Counted from the stretch's first letter, positions 8,225-17,125 are shown. The stretch: 64,000 bases of DNA from Lentibacillus daqui (GCF_027186265.1 NZ_CP114176.1:3162001-3226000); one strand, 5' to 3'. Translations and numbers: made by a program. The notes: generated by a model from the letters alone, not told the origin.

Positions 8225-9034
8225 CTAATCAATAGATTCCGCTATTTTTTGTTTTACTTTATTAATTCGTTCATAATCCATTTCATATAAATAGTGACAA
8301 ATTTGTTCAATAACATACAACTGTGACATCTCCGTTACTAAAGTACTGCCTTCTTGGGCAACCTCTTTCCCCGCTGTATAAATGTTCATATCAGCTATTT
8401 TTGTAATATCGGAACGTGCATGATTCGTGATTGCCAAGGTTGTTGCACCGCTTTGTTTAGCAGTATGCAGCCAATCAATTGTTTGTATGGTATCCCCGGT
8501 AATACTGAACGCAATTGCCATATCGTCTGCGGTCATGAGGTGAGAAGATACTAATTGGGCGTGTGGATCGGAAAACACGAAAGTCTTATAACCCAATCGC
8601 ATAAACCTAATTTGGGCACCTTGGGCGGCAAGACCGGAAAAACCAATTCCAAATAAATATATTGACTGGCTGTTTACGATGGTTTGAGCCACCTGCTTTA
8701 ACTTTTCAACACTTGTTAAACGCTTCGTATCATCCAGCATTTGAATAATATTTTGATACGTGTGATCTGTTTCTAATTGAACATCGTCTCTTTCCGGATG
8801 ACGCAACTGTTCGGCCATATCAACTTTAAACGCATGATAACCAGTAAATCCCAACTTTTTAAAAAACCGAAATACAGTTGCTTCCCCTACCCCACATTCT
8901 TTTGCAAACTCATTCAAAGAAGTGAAAACAATTTTATTGTAATTCTCGGAAATATATGCAGCCACTTTTTTTTCACGCTTTGTTAACGAAGGGTATACAC
9001 TTTTAATGTGAACTAGAAAATCTGATACATTCAC
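8225..9034 (-). CDS. RpiR/MurR-family transcriptional regulator
   Basis: A 269-residue protein with an N-terminal HTH_6 domain (SLNEFAKECGVGEATVFRFFKKLGF, in two parts about 38-62) and a C-terminal SIS sugar-phosphate binding domain (about 115-245, with IYLFGIGFSG and ITGDTIQTIDWL). Translation appears to begin at a GTG preceded by GAGAAGG. RpiR proteins sense phosphosugars and repress or activate their own catabolic operon; MurR is a relative that senses MurNAc-6-P. It lies inside the PTS operon, so it probably controls the promoter near 13326-13380. Confidence 0.9.
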   Translation of the reverse strand: MNVSDFLVHIKSVYPSLTKREKKVAAYISENYNKIVFTSLNEFAKECGVGEATVFRFFKKLGFTGYHAFKVDMAEQLRHPERDDVQLETDHTYQNIIQMLDDTKRLTSVEKLKQVAQTIVNSQSIYLFGIGFSGLAAQGAQIRFMRLGYKTFVFSDPHAQLVSSHLMTADDMAIAFSITGDTIQTIDWLHTAKQSGATTLAITNHARSDITKIADMNIYTAGKEVAQEGSTLVTEMSQLYVIEQICHYLYEMDYERINKVKQKIAESID

Positions 9035-9058
9035 CTATTCACCTTCTCCCTATTCCTG

Positions 9059-10585
9059 TTATTCATTTATGATGTTTAGTTCCAATCCAATCTCAAACAT
9101 GCGGCTCCAGGGAGTATACACCTTTAATTCAGATATTACCATATTTCTAAAGCTCTTTTTAATCATTCCCTTATATGCTTCCATGATTTGCTGTTGAATT
9201 TCCTGCTCAACGACATGATCTTGGTCGTTTAGGTCAAAATAATTTGCGTTTAAAGCAGGTAATAATTCATCCGTAATTCTTTTCCTAACCTGGGATTGAT
9301 AAAAGACATCATCTAAAATATGATAAAGTACATGCTTCTTGATTTCGGATTGATTTTGCCTGTCAAAACCAAATACACCTGCAGCAATGGACGTTCCCAG
9401 CGTGTTACAATTCGTGTTCCAACCTTTAAATGAAAGAAGGTGTTCTAAAATCTGATAATCATCCAAATACTGGGTGAGCTCTTGATCCCCACCATTTGCA
9501 AAAGCACTATCCGCGATCACGACTGGTTTCCCTGATTGTACCCATTTTTGAATTTGCTCAACAAAGAACCCTAGTTGTCTAAAACTACTATAAGTGATAT
9601 CTTTTGTTGTTTGGTTTACTGCTTCCTCCATGAATTTTCCCGGCGCATTGATAGCCAGGATGAAATCTGCCGCTTCAGGCATGCTTGCTACCTCACATCC
9701 CGAAGCCAATAGGTGTGCCTTTACACTTTCATTCATTGGCCGGTCTTCATGCAGAGGAACAATAGTCGGAGCAATTGTTGAACTGTAAAAATAATAAATA
9801 GATGGCTTTCTGTCCAATAACTTGTTCAACATCCTGGTAATTAATGTACAGCCTGCTTCATCTGCACCAGGATACACCAGTACTTTTGATTGCAGGCGTT
9901 TTTCGACAATACGACTGTATACAATCTCCTGATCACTAGCCGTATAACCAAAAATGGATGAGTCATCTTGTGGTATCGACAAAAAATCAATCACCCCTTC
10001 ATCCACTAATTCCAGCAAATGAAGCGTGACCCGAACGTTAAATCGGCGTCTGGATTCATAATCATTGATACATGTTTTCGGGATGTAATCATTGGCTTGG
10101 GTGAGTTCATTTGCTTCCTGTTCATCCAAACCAACACGCTGTTTTTTATCCTGTAAATAGGCCCGACGAAAAAGTTTCCTTCCATAAAGCTCATAATAGT
10201 CCGGTTCTTCGTCAGAGGTATTAAATTTTGGTGTTCGCATGATGAGACAAGATGCATAAATAGGGGTGACTTTGCTTAACGCACGCAATTGCCGAAACAT
10301 AGCCATGCGTTTTTCCCGATCATTATTTGATAAATGATGTAACCGTGATGGAAGCAATCCCCCATATACAAGCGTTTCAACGGAAAGTACGATACCCTCC
10401 ACCTTGCTGGCGTTTGCGAAAACAAATTCCCAGAGCCGGTCTACATCTGCAGCTTCCTTTTTATTTCCTAGTATTTCTCTTGGGGGGAAAATCAATTGTA
10501 CATCATTCCGTGTATTTACTAAATGCTGGGGATATACATAATTACAAGGCCTTTCATCTAAAGGAATATATAAGATTTTTTTCAA
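9059..10585 (-). CDS. DUF4127 family protein
   Basis: A 508-residue soluble protein beginning KKILYIPLDERPCNYVYPQ, which is the signature opening of DUF4127, with the conserved ETLVYGGLLPSRLH and PGADEAGCTLI segments. There is no signal peptide or membrane helix. I place the start at a TTG (10585) because CGAGGTG lies seven bases upstream; the upstream GTG of the longer frame is part of that site. The family has no proven activity. It recurs in carbohydrate operons, and the conserved acidic and His residues would fit a hydrolase, which is only inference. Cotranscribed with HAD, PTS and RpiR genes. Confidence 0.85.
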   Translation of the reverse strand: MKKILYIPLDERPCNYVYPQHLVNTRNDVQLIFPPREILGNKKEAADVDRLWEFVFANASKVEGIVLSVETLVYGGLLPSRLHHLSNNDREKRMAMFRQLRALSKVTPIYASCLIMRTPKFNTSDEEPDYYELYGRKLFRRAYLQDKKQRVGLDEQEANELTQANDYIPKTCINDYESRRRFNVRVTLHLLELVDEGVIDFLSIPQDDSSIFGYTASDQEIVYSRIVEKRLQSKVLVYPGADEAGCTLITRMLNKLLDRKPSIYYFYSSTIAPTIVPLHEDRPMNESVKAHLLASGCEVASMPEAADFILAINAPGKFMEEAVNQTTKDITYSSFRQLGFFVEQIQKWVQSGKPVVIADSAFANGGDQELTQYLDDYQILEHLLSFKGWNTNCNTLGTSIAAGVFGFDRQNQSEIKKHVLYHILDDVFYQSQVRKRITDELLPALNANYFDLNDQDHVVEQEIQQQIMEAYKGMIKKSFRNMVISELKVYTPWSRMFEIGLELNIINE

Positions 10586-10606
10586 AAAGAACACCTCGTT
10601 TTTTCA

Positions 10607-11377
10607 TTACTTTTCCATAAAGGCATATATACAATCGTCAACAGTTGGATAAACTTCATCAGCTGCTTGTTGTACGTTTGCCTTACCAGTAGAAATAGCA
10701 TAGGCATAGTCTGCTATTTCAAACATGGAAATGTCATTTTCCGAGTCACCGATGGCACAAACTTCACCTATCATTGGCAGTTTCTGCAATATCTTTTCAA
10801 GCGCTGCACCTTTGGAAACGCCCTTTGATAGAATCTCAAGCGTACTTGGACTCGTCATGATAACATCAACCATCTGACCGTAATTTGCTCGAATATATTG
10901 TGTTATATTTTCAAAGTTTCCCCCAAACGTTAACAAGATTGTCGGGAAGATAGTCTTTCCAATTTTTGCGACAAAACTTGAGTCAACAATCGATTGATCA
11001 ACGAATTCACCAACTTCATCCGTTCCTCTGGGGGTGGGGAAATAACGATGATCAGCGTCGGATATTTCCACCCGAGGACTTTTTTTATTTAACATCTTCA
11101 CTATTTCTATCGCTGTTATGACATCTATTTCTTGTTTCCATATGATCTCGTTGGCTTGATTTTTGATTACCGCACCATTTTGACTGATACGATATGCGCC
11201 ACGAACACCTAGTTTTTCCTCTATATATACAATGTCATGATCTAATCGACCAGTGGCTATCATAAATATACCGCCACTATCGATAAAGCGTCTAACTATT
11301 TCTACTGTTTCAGGAGCCGGTTGGCCATTTTCCCTCAACAGTGTTCCATCTAAATCACAAATAATTACTTTGGTCAT
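10607..11377 (-). CDS. HAD-IIB (Cof-type) sugar phosphatase
   Basis: A 256-residue HAD protein with motif I DLDGTLL (residues 7-13), motif II ATGR, the C2-type cap in the middle, motif III Lys in SKGAALEKIL and motif IV GDSENDISMF. Such Cof-type enzymes dephosphorylate sugar phosphates in the cytoplasm. Its ATG overlaps the PTS IIC stop by 4 bases (ATGA), with GGAGG upstream, so it is coupled to the transporter. It probably handles the imported phosphosugar or relieves its accumulation. Confidence 0.9.
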   Translation of the reverse strand: MTKVIICDLDGTLLRENGQPAPETVEIVRRFIDSGGIFMIATGRLDHDIVYIEEKLGVRGAYRISQNGAVIKNQANEIIWKQEIDVITAIEIVKMLNKKSPRVEISDADHRYFPTPRGTDEVGEFVDQSIVDSSFVAKIGKTIFPTILLTFGGNFENITQYIRANYGQMVDVIMTSPSTLEILSKGVSKGAALEKILQKLPMIGEVCAIGDSENDISMFEIADYAYAISTGKANVQQAADEVYPTVDDCIYAFMEK

Positions 11378-12720
11378 GGTGTTCCTCCAACTGTGTGATC
11401 ATCATTGAACGATTTACTTTTTTCCAATTCCGCCATTCTATTCGTTGCCATCACGAACGGTAGATAGATAATAACGGAGATTACAATTAACAAAGCCGCA
11501 AGTACCGCAGCCCGCCAATCACCCGCAGTTGCTAAAAACGCCGAGAGAATAGGCGGTGTTGTCCACGGGATATATGCAACGGTTTTGGAAATTAGCCCTA
11601 ACGATGTCGCTAAGTAAGCAATATTTAAGTTTACGATCGGTACAATAATGAGTGGAATCGCTAAAATCGGATTCAAAATAACCGGCAATCCAAACATTAG
11701 GGGTTCATTAATATTAAACAATCCTGGTACAGCAGCAAATTTAGTAACTTCACGGTAATCGCTCCGTCGGGAAGCAATAAAAATAGCAATAACCAGTCCG
11801 ATCGTAAATCCTCCACCGCCCAGCATAGCAAAACTATCAATAAATGGTTTCGTTACAATATTAGGAATGTCCGTTCCTGCCTTAAGCGCATTGATATTTT
11901 CTTGAATAGCTGCTAATAGGGACGGGTCTTTGATTGGTCCGAGTACAAAAGTTCCATGTATCCCAACCGACCATAATAAATTTTGAAAGAACATAATAAT
12001 GTTGATTCCAAATCTACTTTGAACAACCAAATTCAACGGGGCTTGAATAGCTCTTGTAACCATTTCCTGCAGGCCAAAACCAAATAAGGCATTCGATACA
12101 AACACCAAACACGCAAATATCGTTAACGTAAGAAAAGCTGGAATAAGCGCGCTAAATGATTTACCTACTTCAGGTGGTACCGTGTCAGGTAATTTTATTC
12201 GTAACTTTTTCTTCCTTTTTAATCGTAGGAATACTTCTGTGCCTAACAGGGCTGCGAGGATAGCAAACAATAGTCCTGTTGCTGATGTTTGATCTTGACT
12301 TAATATCCCGGTTGCTTTAACAGCTTCCTCGCTACCCTCAGGAATAATATCGATGGCATTTGGTAACATGGTTACAAGCACCGCAACAGCCATAACACCA
12401 GGAATAATTCCATCTTCATCATAACTAACAGCTAATTTGTAGGCGATTGTAAAGGCGATTAAAATGGATAAAATGCCAAGGGTTCCATTTGTTACCTGAT
12501 CACCTATCGCACTATACTTGCTTAAATCAACAACATTTGCTAGCATTCCATTTTCCGGATCTAAAATAACATTGTTGATTAGTATAAAAAAGGATGCCAC
12601 AATAACTAAAGGGATAATGGTAATAAACCCCTCACGAATCGCACCTAAGTGACGTTGATTGGAAAATTTAGTTGCAACGGGCATCAGCCATTTCGCTATA
12701 TTATTAGCTAGATTATTCAT
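11374..12720 (-). CDS. PTS lactose/cellobiose-type EIIC permease
   Basis: A 448-residue membrane protein of the EIIC lactose/cellobiose/diacetylchitobiose class. It carries SVGIHGTFVLGP and the strongly conserved VPGLFNINEPLMFGLPV-ILNP sugar-site region, plus YIPWTTPPIL near the end. Start at 12720 with GGGAGAG upstream. With EIIB (12748-13068) it forms the transporter; the operon's own EIIA is truncated. The substrate is likely a beta-linked disaccharide or amino sugar; the nanE/nanK remnants downstream hint at amino sugars. Confidence 0.93.
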   Translation of the reverse strand: MNNLANNIAKWLMPVATKFSNQRHLGAIREGFITIIPLVIVASFFILINNVILDPENGMLANVVDLSKYSAIGDQVTNGTLGILSILIAFTIAYKLAVSYDEDGIIPGVMAVAVLVTMLPNAIDIIPEGSEEAVKATGILSQDQTSATGLLFAILAALLGTEVFLRLKRKKKLRIKLPDTVPPEVGKSFSALIPAFLTLTIFACLVFVSNALFGFGLQEMVTRAIQAPLNLVVQSRFGINIIMFFQNLLWSVGIHGTFVLGPIKDPSLLAAIQENINALKAGTDIPNIVTKPFIDSFAMLGGGGFTIGLVIAIFIASRRSDYREVTKFAAVPGLFNINEPLMFGLPVILNPILAIPLIIVPIVNLNIAYLATSLGLISKTVAYIPWTTPPILSAFLATAGDWRAAVLAALLIVISVIIYLPFVMATNRMAELEKSKSFNDDHTVGGTP

Positions 12721-12747
12721 CACGCGCTCTCTCCCTTGAAAAAGGTT

Positions 12748-13068
12748 CTACTTACGCTGCTCATCCACCGTTTGAATAATATCTTTTAAGATGTTGTCAG
12801 CTCGCATCATCCCATAATCCTTTTGATTAATAACGTTAACCGGGAATTTGCCATTTGCCACTTGCATCATGTCATCTTTCATAAAAGCAACTTGTGGTCC
12901 TAACAACAGCAAGTCATAATGATTCTTTTTGGCTAGCATTTTTCCTTCGTTCATAGAAACAGCCTCAATGGACAGATCAATCTGCTGTTCTTCAGCAGCT
13001 TTTTTTATTTTTTGCACCAACATGCTAGTTGACATTCCTGCACTACATGCTACTAATACGTTATACAT
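12748..13068 (-). CDS. PTS lactose/cellobiose-type EIIB
   Basis: A 106-residue cytoplasmic EIIB with the phosphorylated Cys in VLVACSAGMSTSMLV (about residues 3-17) and the typical LLLGPQVAFM. The start at 13068 is favoured because GGAGGG lies seven bases before it; the earlier in-frame ATG touches the site. It passes phosphate from EIIA to the sugar on EIIC. Its only cis EIIA is a 46-codon remnant, so it may borrow EIIA from one of the two related PTS operons at 42 and 50 kb. Confidence 0.93.
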   Translation of the reverse strand: MYNVLVACSAGMSTSMLVQKIKKAAEEQQIDLSIEAVSMNEGKMLAKKNHYDLLLLGPQVAFMKDDMMQVANGKFPVNVINQKDYGMMRADNILKDIIQTVDEQRK

Positions 13069-13154
13069 GTTCATCCCTCCAAATGTTATATTTCAAGAAT
13101 GGTTTTCTAGTTTTCTATTATTTAATATTGCTTTCTCGCAAATCTATTAACCTA

Positions 13155-13295
13155 TTATCTGCCTCTTCTATCTTCTATCATCCCCTTTGCTTGATCAAAA
13201 CAATTTTTACGTGCCCATTTCAATGCCCCCACTACCTTGCTTCTAGCATTTTCGCTATGCAATATAATATTGAAAGCGGTATCATAAATTTCCAT
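13155..13295 (-). pseudogene. PTS lactose/cellobiose EIIA remnant, 46 codons
   Basis: An ATG at 13295 opens MEIYDTAFNIILHSENARSK..., ending after 46 codons at TAA 13155. It matches residues 1-45 of lactose-type EIIA (compare IIxHSGNAKSDAMEAIQHAK in the protein at 42.4-42.7 kb). The second half, with the phosphorylated His of VHAQDH, is gone. It lies first in the operon, between the promoter and EIIB, exactly where a functional EIIA would be. Confidence 0.75.
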
Positions 13296-13325
13296 ATCAT
13301 CTCGCTTTCCATTTGATTTGTCCTA

Positions 13326-13377
13326 ACTATAGCAAAAATAATCGACTTTGTAAAATATTTTTCAATAAAATATTTTT
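13326..13377 (-). promoter_or_regulatory. Promoter of the PTS-DUF4127 operon with repeated AT-rich boxes
   Basis: On the reverse strand TTTACA (13354-13349), 17 bases, then TATAGT (13331-13326). Two direct copies of AAAATATTTTT (13352-13362 and 13367-13377), each containing a palindromic core, overlap and flank the -35 box. They are good candidates for the RpiR operator. Confidence 0.55.
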
Positions 13378-13383
13378 AACGAA

Positions 13384-13949
13384 TTATTTGCTCCAAAATA
13401 TCTTGGTGGCGGGGCAAAGGACATTGAGGTTAACATGACGGAGACAACAAAAGGTACGATGCTCATCTTGCACCTTTTAGTGAATACGAAAGACGCAATG
13501 GGGGCAAATGCGGTCAATACAATGGCTGAAGCTGTTGCACCAATGGTAGAATTAATTACGGAAGGCAAGGTAAACCTGCGTATTATTTCCAATCTGGCTG
13601 ATCGGCGTTTGGTAAGAGTACGGGCACGCTTTAAAAATGAAACAATTGGCGGTGGTACCAAGGCTAACCCTGTTGCCAGCCTGTCATTGAAGATAATGAA
13701 TGTCCAATCCGCCGCAGACTTGCCGGGGTAATCGCTGCAACAGGATTAGCCCAGAATTTTGTGGCAATAAAAGCACTGGCAACAGATGGCATCCAAAAAG
13801 GACATATGGCATTACACGGAAGAAATTTGGCAGCTATGGCCGGCGCGAATGAGAACCTAATCGATATTATCGTAAAACGTGCTATTGAAGATGGGAATGT
13901 AAGCTATGACCATATTCTAGCAATAAAAAATGAAATACAGGAGGAGTGA
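13384..13949 (+). pseudogene. mvaA: Class II (degradative) HMG-CoA reductase remnant
   Basis: The frame from about 13384 reads GGGAKDIEVN, NTKDAMGANAVNTMAEA, LRIISNLADRRLVR, all diagnostic of class II HMG-CoA reductase. At KNETIGGG it jumps to TKANPVASLSLKI, missing about 90 residues, with the frame kept across the join. Near 13730 a frameshift separates it from VIAATGLAQNFVAIKALATD, GIQKGHMALHGRNLA and the C-terminus. The N-terminal third is absent too, the sequence beginning abruptly beside the PTS promoter. Three lesions make it inactive. Class II enzymes in mevalonate users run in the oxidative direction. It leads directly into the TctA-type permease genes. Confidence 0.85.
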
Positions 13950-13953
13950 TAAC

Positions 13954-14409
13954 ATGAAGCAAAATAAAGATGGAGACACAACCCGAAATGGCAATACATC
14001 ACAAGTTCCCGATCGCTATGTGGAGATACTCGGCGACACCGTTTTACCCGTACACGTGATTTTTTCTATTATTATCAGCGTCGTACTTGGTCTGGGCGGA
14101 TTTTTAGCTGGACAGGCTGTGTTTCCAAAAATAGCTGACGAATCAATGGTTTCTTCCTATTCCCTGCTTGCAGGAATTGCCGGATGTGTTTTGGCTCTCA
14201 TTCTTTCAGCCATTTTATTTAAACCAAAACGTGTATTAACGGAGACTGAAATCACAGCCGATGATGCACAAGGAATTCTAAATGACTTGCAAGTGAACTT
14301 CGAGGAAGAAATGGATGTCATTGAACATGATCCAGTAACAAGGAAGGAAATGGAGGATTTGAAAATCAAAGACATATTCATTCCCACTGACAAAGGAGGC
14401 AGCAAATGA
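13954..14409 (+). CDS. Small membrane protein of a tripartite-type transporter (TctB-like role)
   Basis: A 151-residue protein with two membrane segments (about 33-58 and 68-90), a hydrophilic N-terminus and an acidic C-terminal cytoplasmic region. CAGGAGGAG stands before the ATG at 13954. Its stop overlaps the start of the TctA-like gene by four bases (ATGA). It does not look like a standard four-helix TctB, but position and coupling suggest it is the small membrane subunit of the same transporter. No family assigned with certainty. Confidence 0.7.
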   Translation: MKQNKDGDTTRNGNTSQVPDRYVEILGDTVLPVHVIFSIIISVVLGLGGFLAGQAVFPKIADESMVSSYSLLAGIAGCVLALILSAILFKPKRVLTETEITADDAQGILNDLQVNFEEEMDVIEHDPVTRKEMEDLKIKDIFIPTDKGGSK

Positions 14410-15755
14410 GTACATTACTTATTTCCATTGTACTGGCAATCGTCGGTGGCGTGTTATTTACACTTATCGGCCTCATTTCCGGATCAGATGAAACGGCGAC
14501 AATGGTTCCGTTCACCTTATTGGTCATCCTGCTTGGAGCACCACCTGTTGCTGTCTTTTCATTTTTTATGGCTGCTGTTATCTCTAAACACTTGTCACAT
14601 GCAGCACCAACAGCACTAATGGGTATCCCCGGAGATACAATGATGGTACCCATGCTTGACTATGCAGAAACACTGAGAAAATTGGGGGTCCCACATATTG
14701 CCTTACGAAAAATGATCTCAGGTGGTATTATTGGTGCGCTGATTGCTTTTCCGGTGGCCCTTTTATTCGCTCAGTTTCTTGGACAATTCGCTGATTTTTT
14801 TGAAACATATACAGGTGTCATTTTTGCTGTTGCGGCAGTAATTATTGCATATTTTTCAAAAGGTAAGTGGGTGAGCGTTCTGCTGATCATTCCTTTTGCC
14901 TTTTTAATACAAGGATTAAATCTGGTCAGCTTTGAAGTATTGGATAAAAATCTGTCTATCAGTTTCTTTTTGGGAATTGCGATTGGACCGATGTTTTCCG
15001 ATATACTTATTGCCCTGTCATCAACAGCCAGAAAAAGTGTTACCCGCGCTGAACCGCAGGACTACAATCTGGCTCCGGAAATTAAATCCTGGTCCGGCTA
15101 TTTCCCGAATCCATTTCGCATTTTAACCGGTTTACAGAAAGTGGCTGGTTCCATAGCCGCATTTATCACATCATTTACTTTTACATTCAGTCCAACCGGC
15201 ATGACTGCGCTTATGGGTGAATTAATTGGCTCAAAAATAAAGGGTACCTACAAAAAGGCAACAACAACCCTTTCCGTCATGAACGGTGTAACCGAATCGA
15301 CCTACATAGCGGAAACGCTCATTCCGTTAATTGCCTTTGGCTTGCCCTTAAGCCCTATGGCATTAGGACCAGCCGCAGCGTTATTTAATGCACCACCGGT
15401 ATTTTCGGTCGATCATAATTTGCATCATCTTATGTCAATGGGTGATTTTTTCGTTTACGGTTTGATTGGACTTATTGTTGGGGCATTCATTGCTTACCCA
15501 TTTATTATGAATTTTTCACGAAAAGCAACTGTCTTTATTATGAAATATATTAGCCAGGAGGCAATCATCGGCATGTTTATTGCCATCGTTTGTGTGATTG
15601 CCTATTATGAAGGTCAAATAACAGGGCTATTAGTCACATTCACCATTGCGACGGTTGGCGGTTTACTGAACCGGATTCTGGGGGTTGGCTCAGGTGCCCA
15701 GTTCATGATTTATTACGGTTCGGGCTGGATGATGGCCGTATTGATTGGCTTGTAA
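14406..15755 (+). CDS. TctA-family tripartite transporter large permease
   Basis: A 449-residue protein with about 11-12 membrane segments. The segments HAAPTALMGIPGDTMM (about 62-77) and SFTFTFSPTGMTALMGELIG match the duplicated glycine/proline motifs of TctA permeases, as do SVMNGVTESTYIAETL and PLIAFGLPLSPMALGP. These proteins import carboxylates with a periplasmic or lipoprotein binding subunit, but none is encoded here. The gene appears intact. Following a mvaA remnant, it may have carried mevalonate or a related acid; that is inference from context. Confidence 0.85.
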   Translation: MSTLLISIVLAIVGGVLFTLIGLISGSDETATMVPFTLLVILLGAPPVAVFSFFMAAVISKHLSHAAPTALMGIPGDTMMVPMLDYAETLRKLGVPHIALRKMISGGIIGALIAFPVALLFAQFLGQFADFFETYTGVIFAVAAVIIAYFSKGKWVSVLLIIPFAFLIQGLNLVSFEVLDKNLSISFFLGIAIGPMFSDILIALSSTARKSVTRAEPQDYNLAPEIKSWSGYFPNPFRILTGLQKVAGSIAAFITSFTFTFSPTGMTALMGELIGSKIKGTYKKATTTLSVMNGVTESTYIAETLIPLIAFGLPLSPMALGPAAALFNAPPVFSVDHNLHHLMSMGDFFVYGLIGLIVGAFIAYPFIMNFSRKATVFIMKYISQEAIIGMFIAIVCVIAYYEGQITGLLVTFTIATVGGLLNRILGVGSGAQFMIYYGSGWMMAVLIGL

Positions 15756-15863
15756 AAAAGTATCGGCGACAGACACCGCGACGATAAAGATATTACGTTA
15801 AGGCACCAACGCAGGGACTGTTCTCGCACAGTTTTTTTAAAATAAAATATTGATATGAGTTAT

Positions 15864-15898
15864 ACAAAAAAGGGGGACTAACTGGTGCCCTTTTTTGT
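15864..15898 (+). terminator. Rho-independent terminator, bidirectional
   Basis: Perfect 11-bp stem ACAAAAAAGGG/CCCTTTTTTGT with a 13-base loop. It lies 110 bases after the TctA-like stop. A weaker CTGT/ACAG hairpin with seven T lies before it near 15818-15838. Confidence 0.8.
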
Positions 15899-15951
15899 GC
15901 TTTTTTCTACAGGGCCAGGCCGATTCTTTCATTTTGGTACAAACAACCCAC

Positions 15952-15989
15952 TATTCGACAACATATGACAAAATTCGGGAAGCGGCACC
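15952..15989 (+). repeat. Dispersed 38-bp repeat, copy A
   Basis: TATTCGACAACATATGACA followed by AAATTCGGGAAGCGGCACC. Related copies in the same orientation lie at 18863, 19199 and 32902. The flanks show no gene. Confidence 0.6.
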
Positions 15990-16137
15990 TAAAATGTTGC
16001 ACTGGGCGTCACTGGACGTCACTGCGGTTCACTGAGCGAGCTAAATGCCACTCATCGACTGTAAGCGGGTTTGACGTTCCTAAACTAATTCTGATACTAT
16101 CTTAATTGTTTGAAAATAATTACAAGGAGGTTTTTTT
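15990..16137. other. Intergenic, no gene recognised
   Basis: Contains short direct repeats of GGCGTCACTG/GGACGTCACTG and an AAGGAGG ribosome binding site at 16124-16130 that serves the following amidohydrolase remnant. Confidence 0.5.
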
Positions 16138-16694
16138 ATGGATCAAAATAAAATGGCAATTGTCGATACGGATATTCACGAACGCGTTCAATACAGCGAT
16201 ATTGTTGATAGGCTGGATGAGCCGTTTAGACATTACATCAAAAACTGTACTGGGTGCAGGAAAAACATATGCCTTATACGCAGCCGACCGTTGCCGGAGT
16301 CGACCGGGCTGATGCAATGCTTTCCGATGGCCGGCCAGCAGGAACAGACTTAGGATTCATGCAGGAACAGCTGTTGGACGAAATCGGTCATGACATTGGT
16401 ATTTTGACTGGTGCCTTAGATCCGTCCCCTTCCTCCATGCATGGGTGGTATGAAATGGCGACAGCGCTGGCATCAGCTCCACTTGATAAAGGGATAATGT
16501 ACGGAGCAACGACCGCCAGTAGCAAACCAGGTGACTACGATTACTGCCATCATGGTGAAATTATCCGCTGTCCCTGGCATGGTAGAGAATTTGATATTAA
16601 AAACGACGGGCGAATGCTTGCCAATCCGGATAAAAGGATTCCGAGTTTCAACATACGAATAGAAGATGAAAATGTCATCGTCCGGATTTGGTGA
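16138..16694 (+). pseudogene. Amidohydrolase::Rieske protein fused remnant
   Basis: The start (DQNKMAIVDTDIHERVQY, AAGGAGG site upstream) is an amidohydrolase_2-type N-terminus with its DxH metal motif. A frameshift near 16247 separates it from WVQEKHMPYTQPTVAGVDRA, DLGFMQEQLLDEIGHD and SSMHGWYEMATALASA, all amidohydrolase. The frame then runs without a break into PLDKGIMYGATT and GEIIRCPWHGREFDIK, the C-terminal part of a Rieske [2Fe-2S] protein, whose first Cys-x-His pair is missing. A deletion has joined two genes in frame. Neither half can be active as encoded. The two genes probably belonged to one oxidative catabolic operon. Confidence 0.75.
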
Positions 16695-16783
16695 AGCGCC
16701 TGTTGCCATCAGCCAGGCAAAACATTACATCAACCCCAATGCAAAGGTTCAGCCACCCCATAGCACGCGTGTATTAGGTAGCG

Positions 16784-16962
16784 CTTAAGGATGGGAACGG
16801 TCTGGATCAACGACTTTCACGCCCTATTTCGCTCAGGCGCCATGGGGAGGCTATAAATCATCCGGCATTGGCCGAGAATTAGGGAAACAAGGACTTGAGG
16901 AATATACGGAAGTCAAACACATCTTTGAAAATACAAACTCATCCCCGCTTAACTGGTTCTAA
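16784..16962 (+). pseudogene. betB: Betaine-aldehyde dehydrogenase C-terminal remnant
   Basis: RLRMGTVWINDFH, then a one-base insertion, PYFAQAPWGGYKSSGIGREL, GKQGLEEYTEVKHIF and a final PLNWF before TAA at 16962. This is the last ~60 residues of BetB-type aldehyde dehydrogenases, which oxidise betaine aldehyde to glycine betaine. The other ~430 residues are gone. The next gene encodes a glycine-betaine binding protein, so this may once have been an osmoprotectant locus. Confidence 0.75.
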
Positions 16963-17041
16963 CCGTTGTTTTAGTGAACCTCTATAGCAATTCAGCCAGC
17001 ACAACATGGTCAAGGTGTGCATGCTACCAATGGATTGCCAA

Positions 17042-17084
17042 GAAAAACCCGTATCACAAGTAATGCTTGGGATACGAAGTTTTT
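17042..17084 (-). terminator. Rho-independent terminator of the OpuAC-like gene
   Basis: CGTATC (17050-17055) pairs with GATACG (17071-17076) with an inner CAAG/CTTG pairing. A T-run follows on both strands, so it may also end transcription from the left. Confidence 0.65.
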
Positions 17085-17125
17085 ATCGATTTTGTTAATA
17101 AGGCGGTTTCATATAATTTATTCGT

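Noticed and set aside
14406..15755. Calling the TctA-type permease a pseudogene like its neighbours
   Set aside because: The frame is complete, with intact motifs, a coupled small subunit and a terminator.
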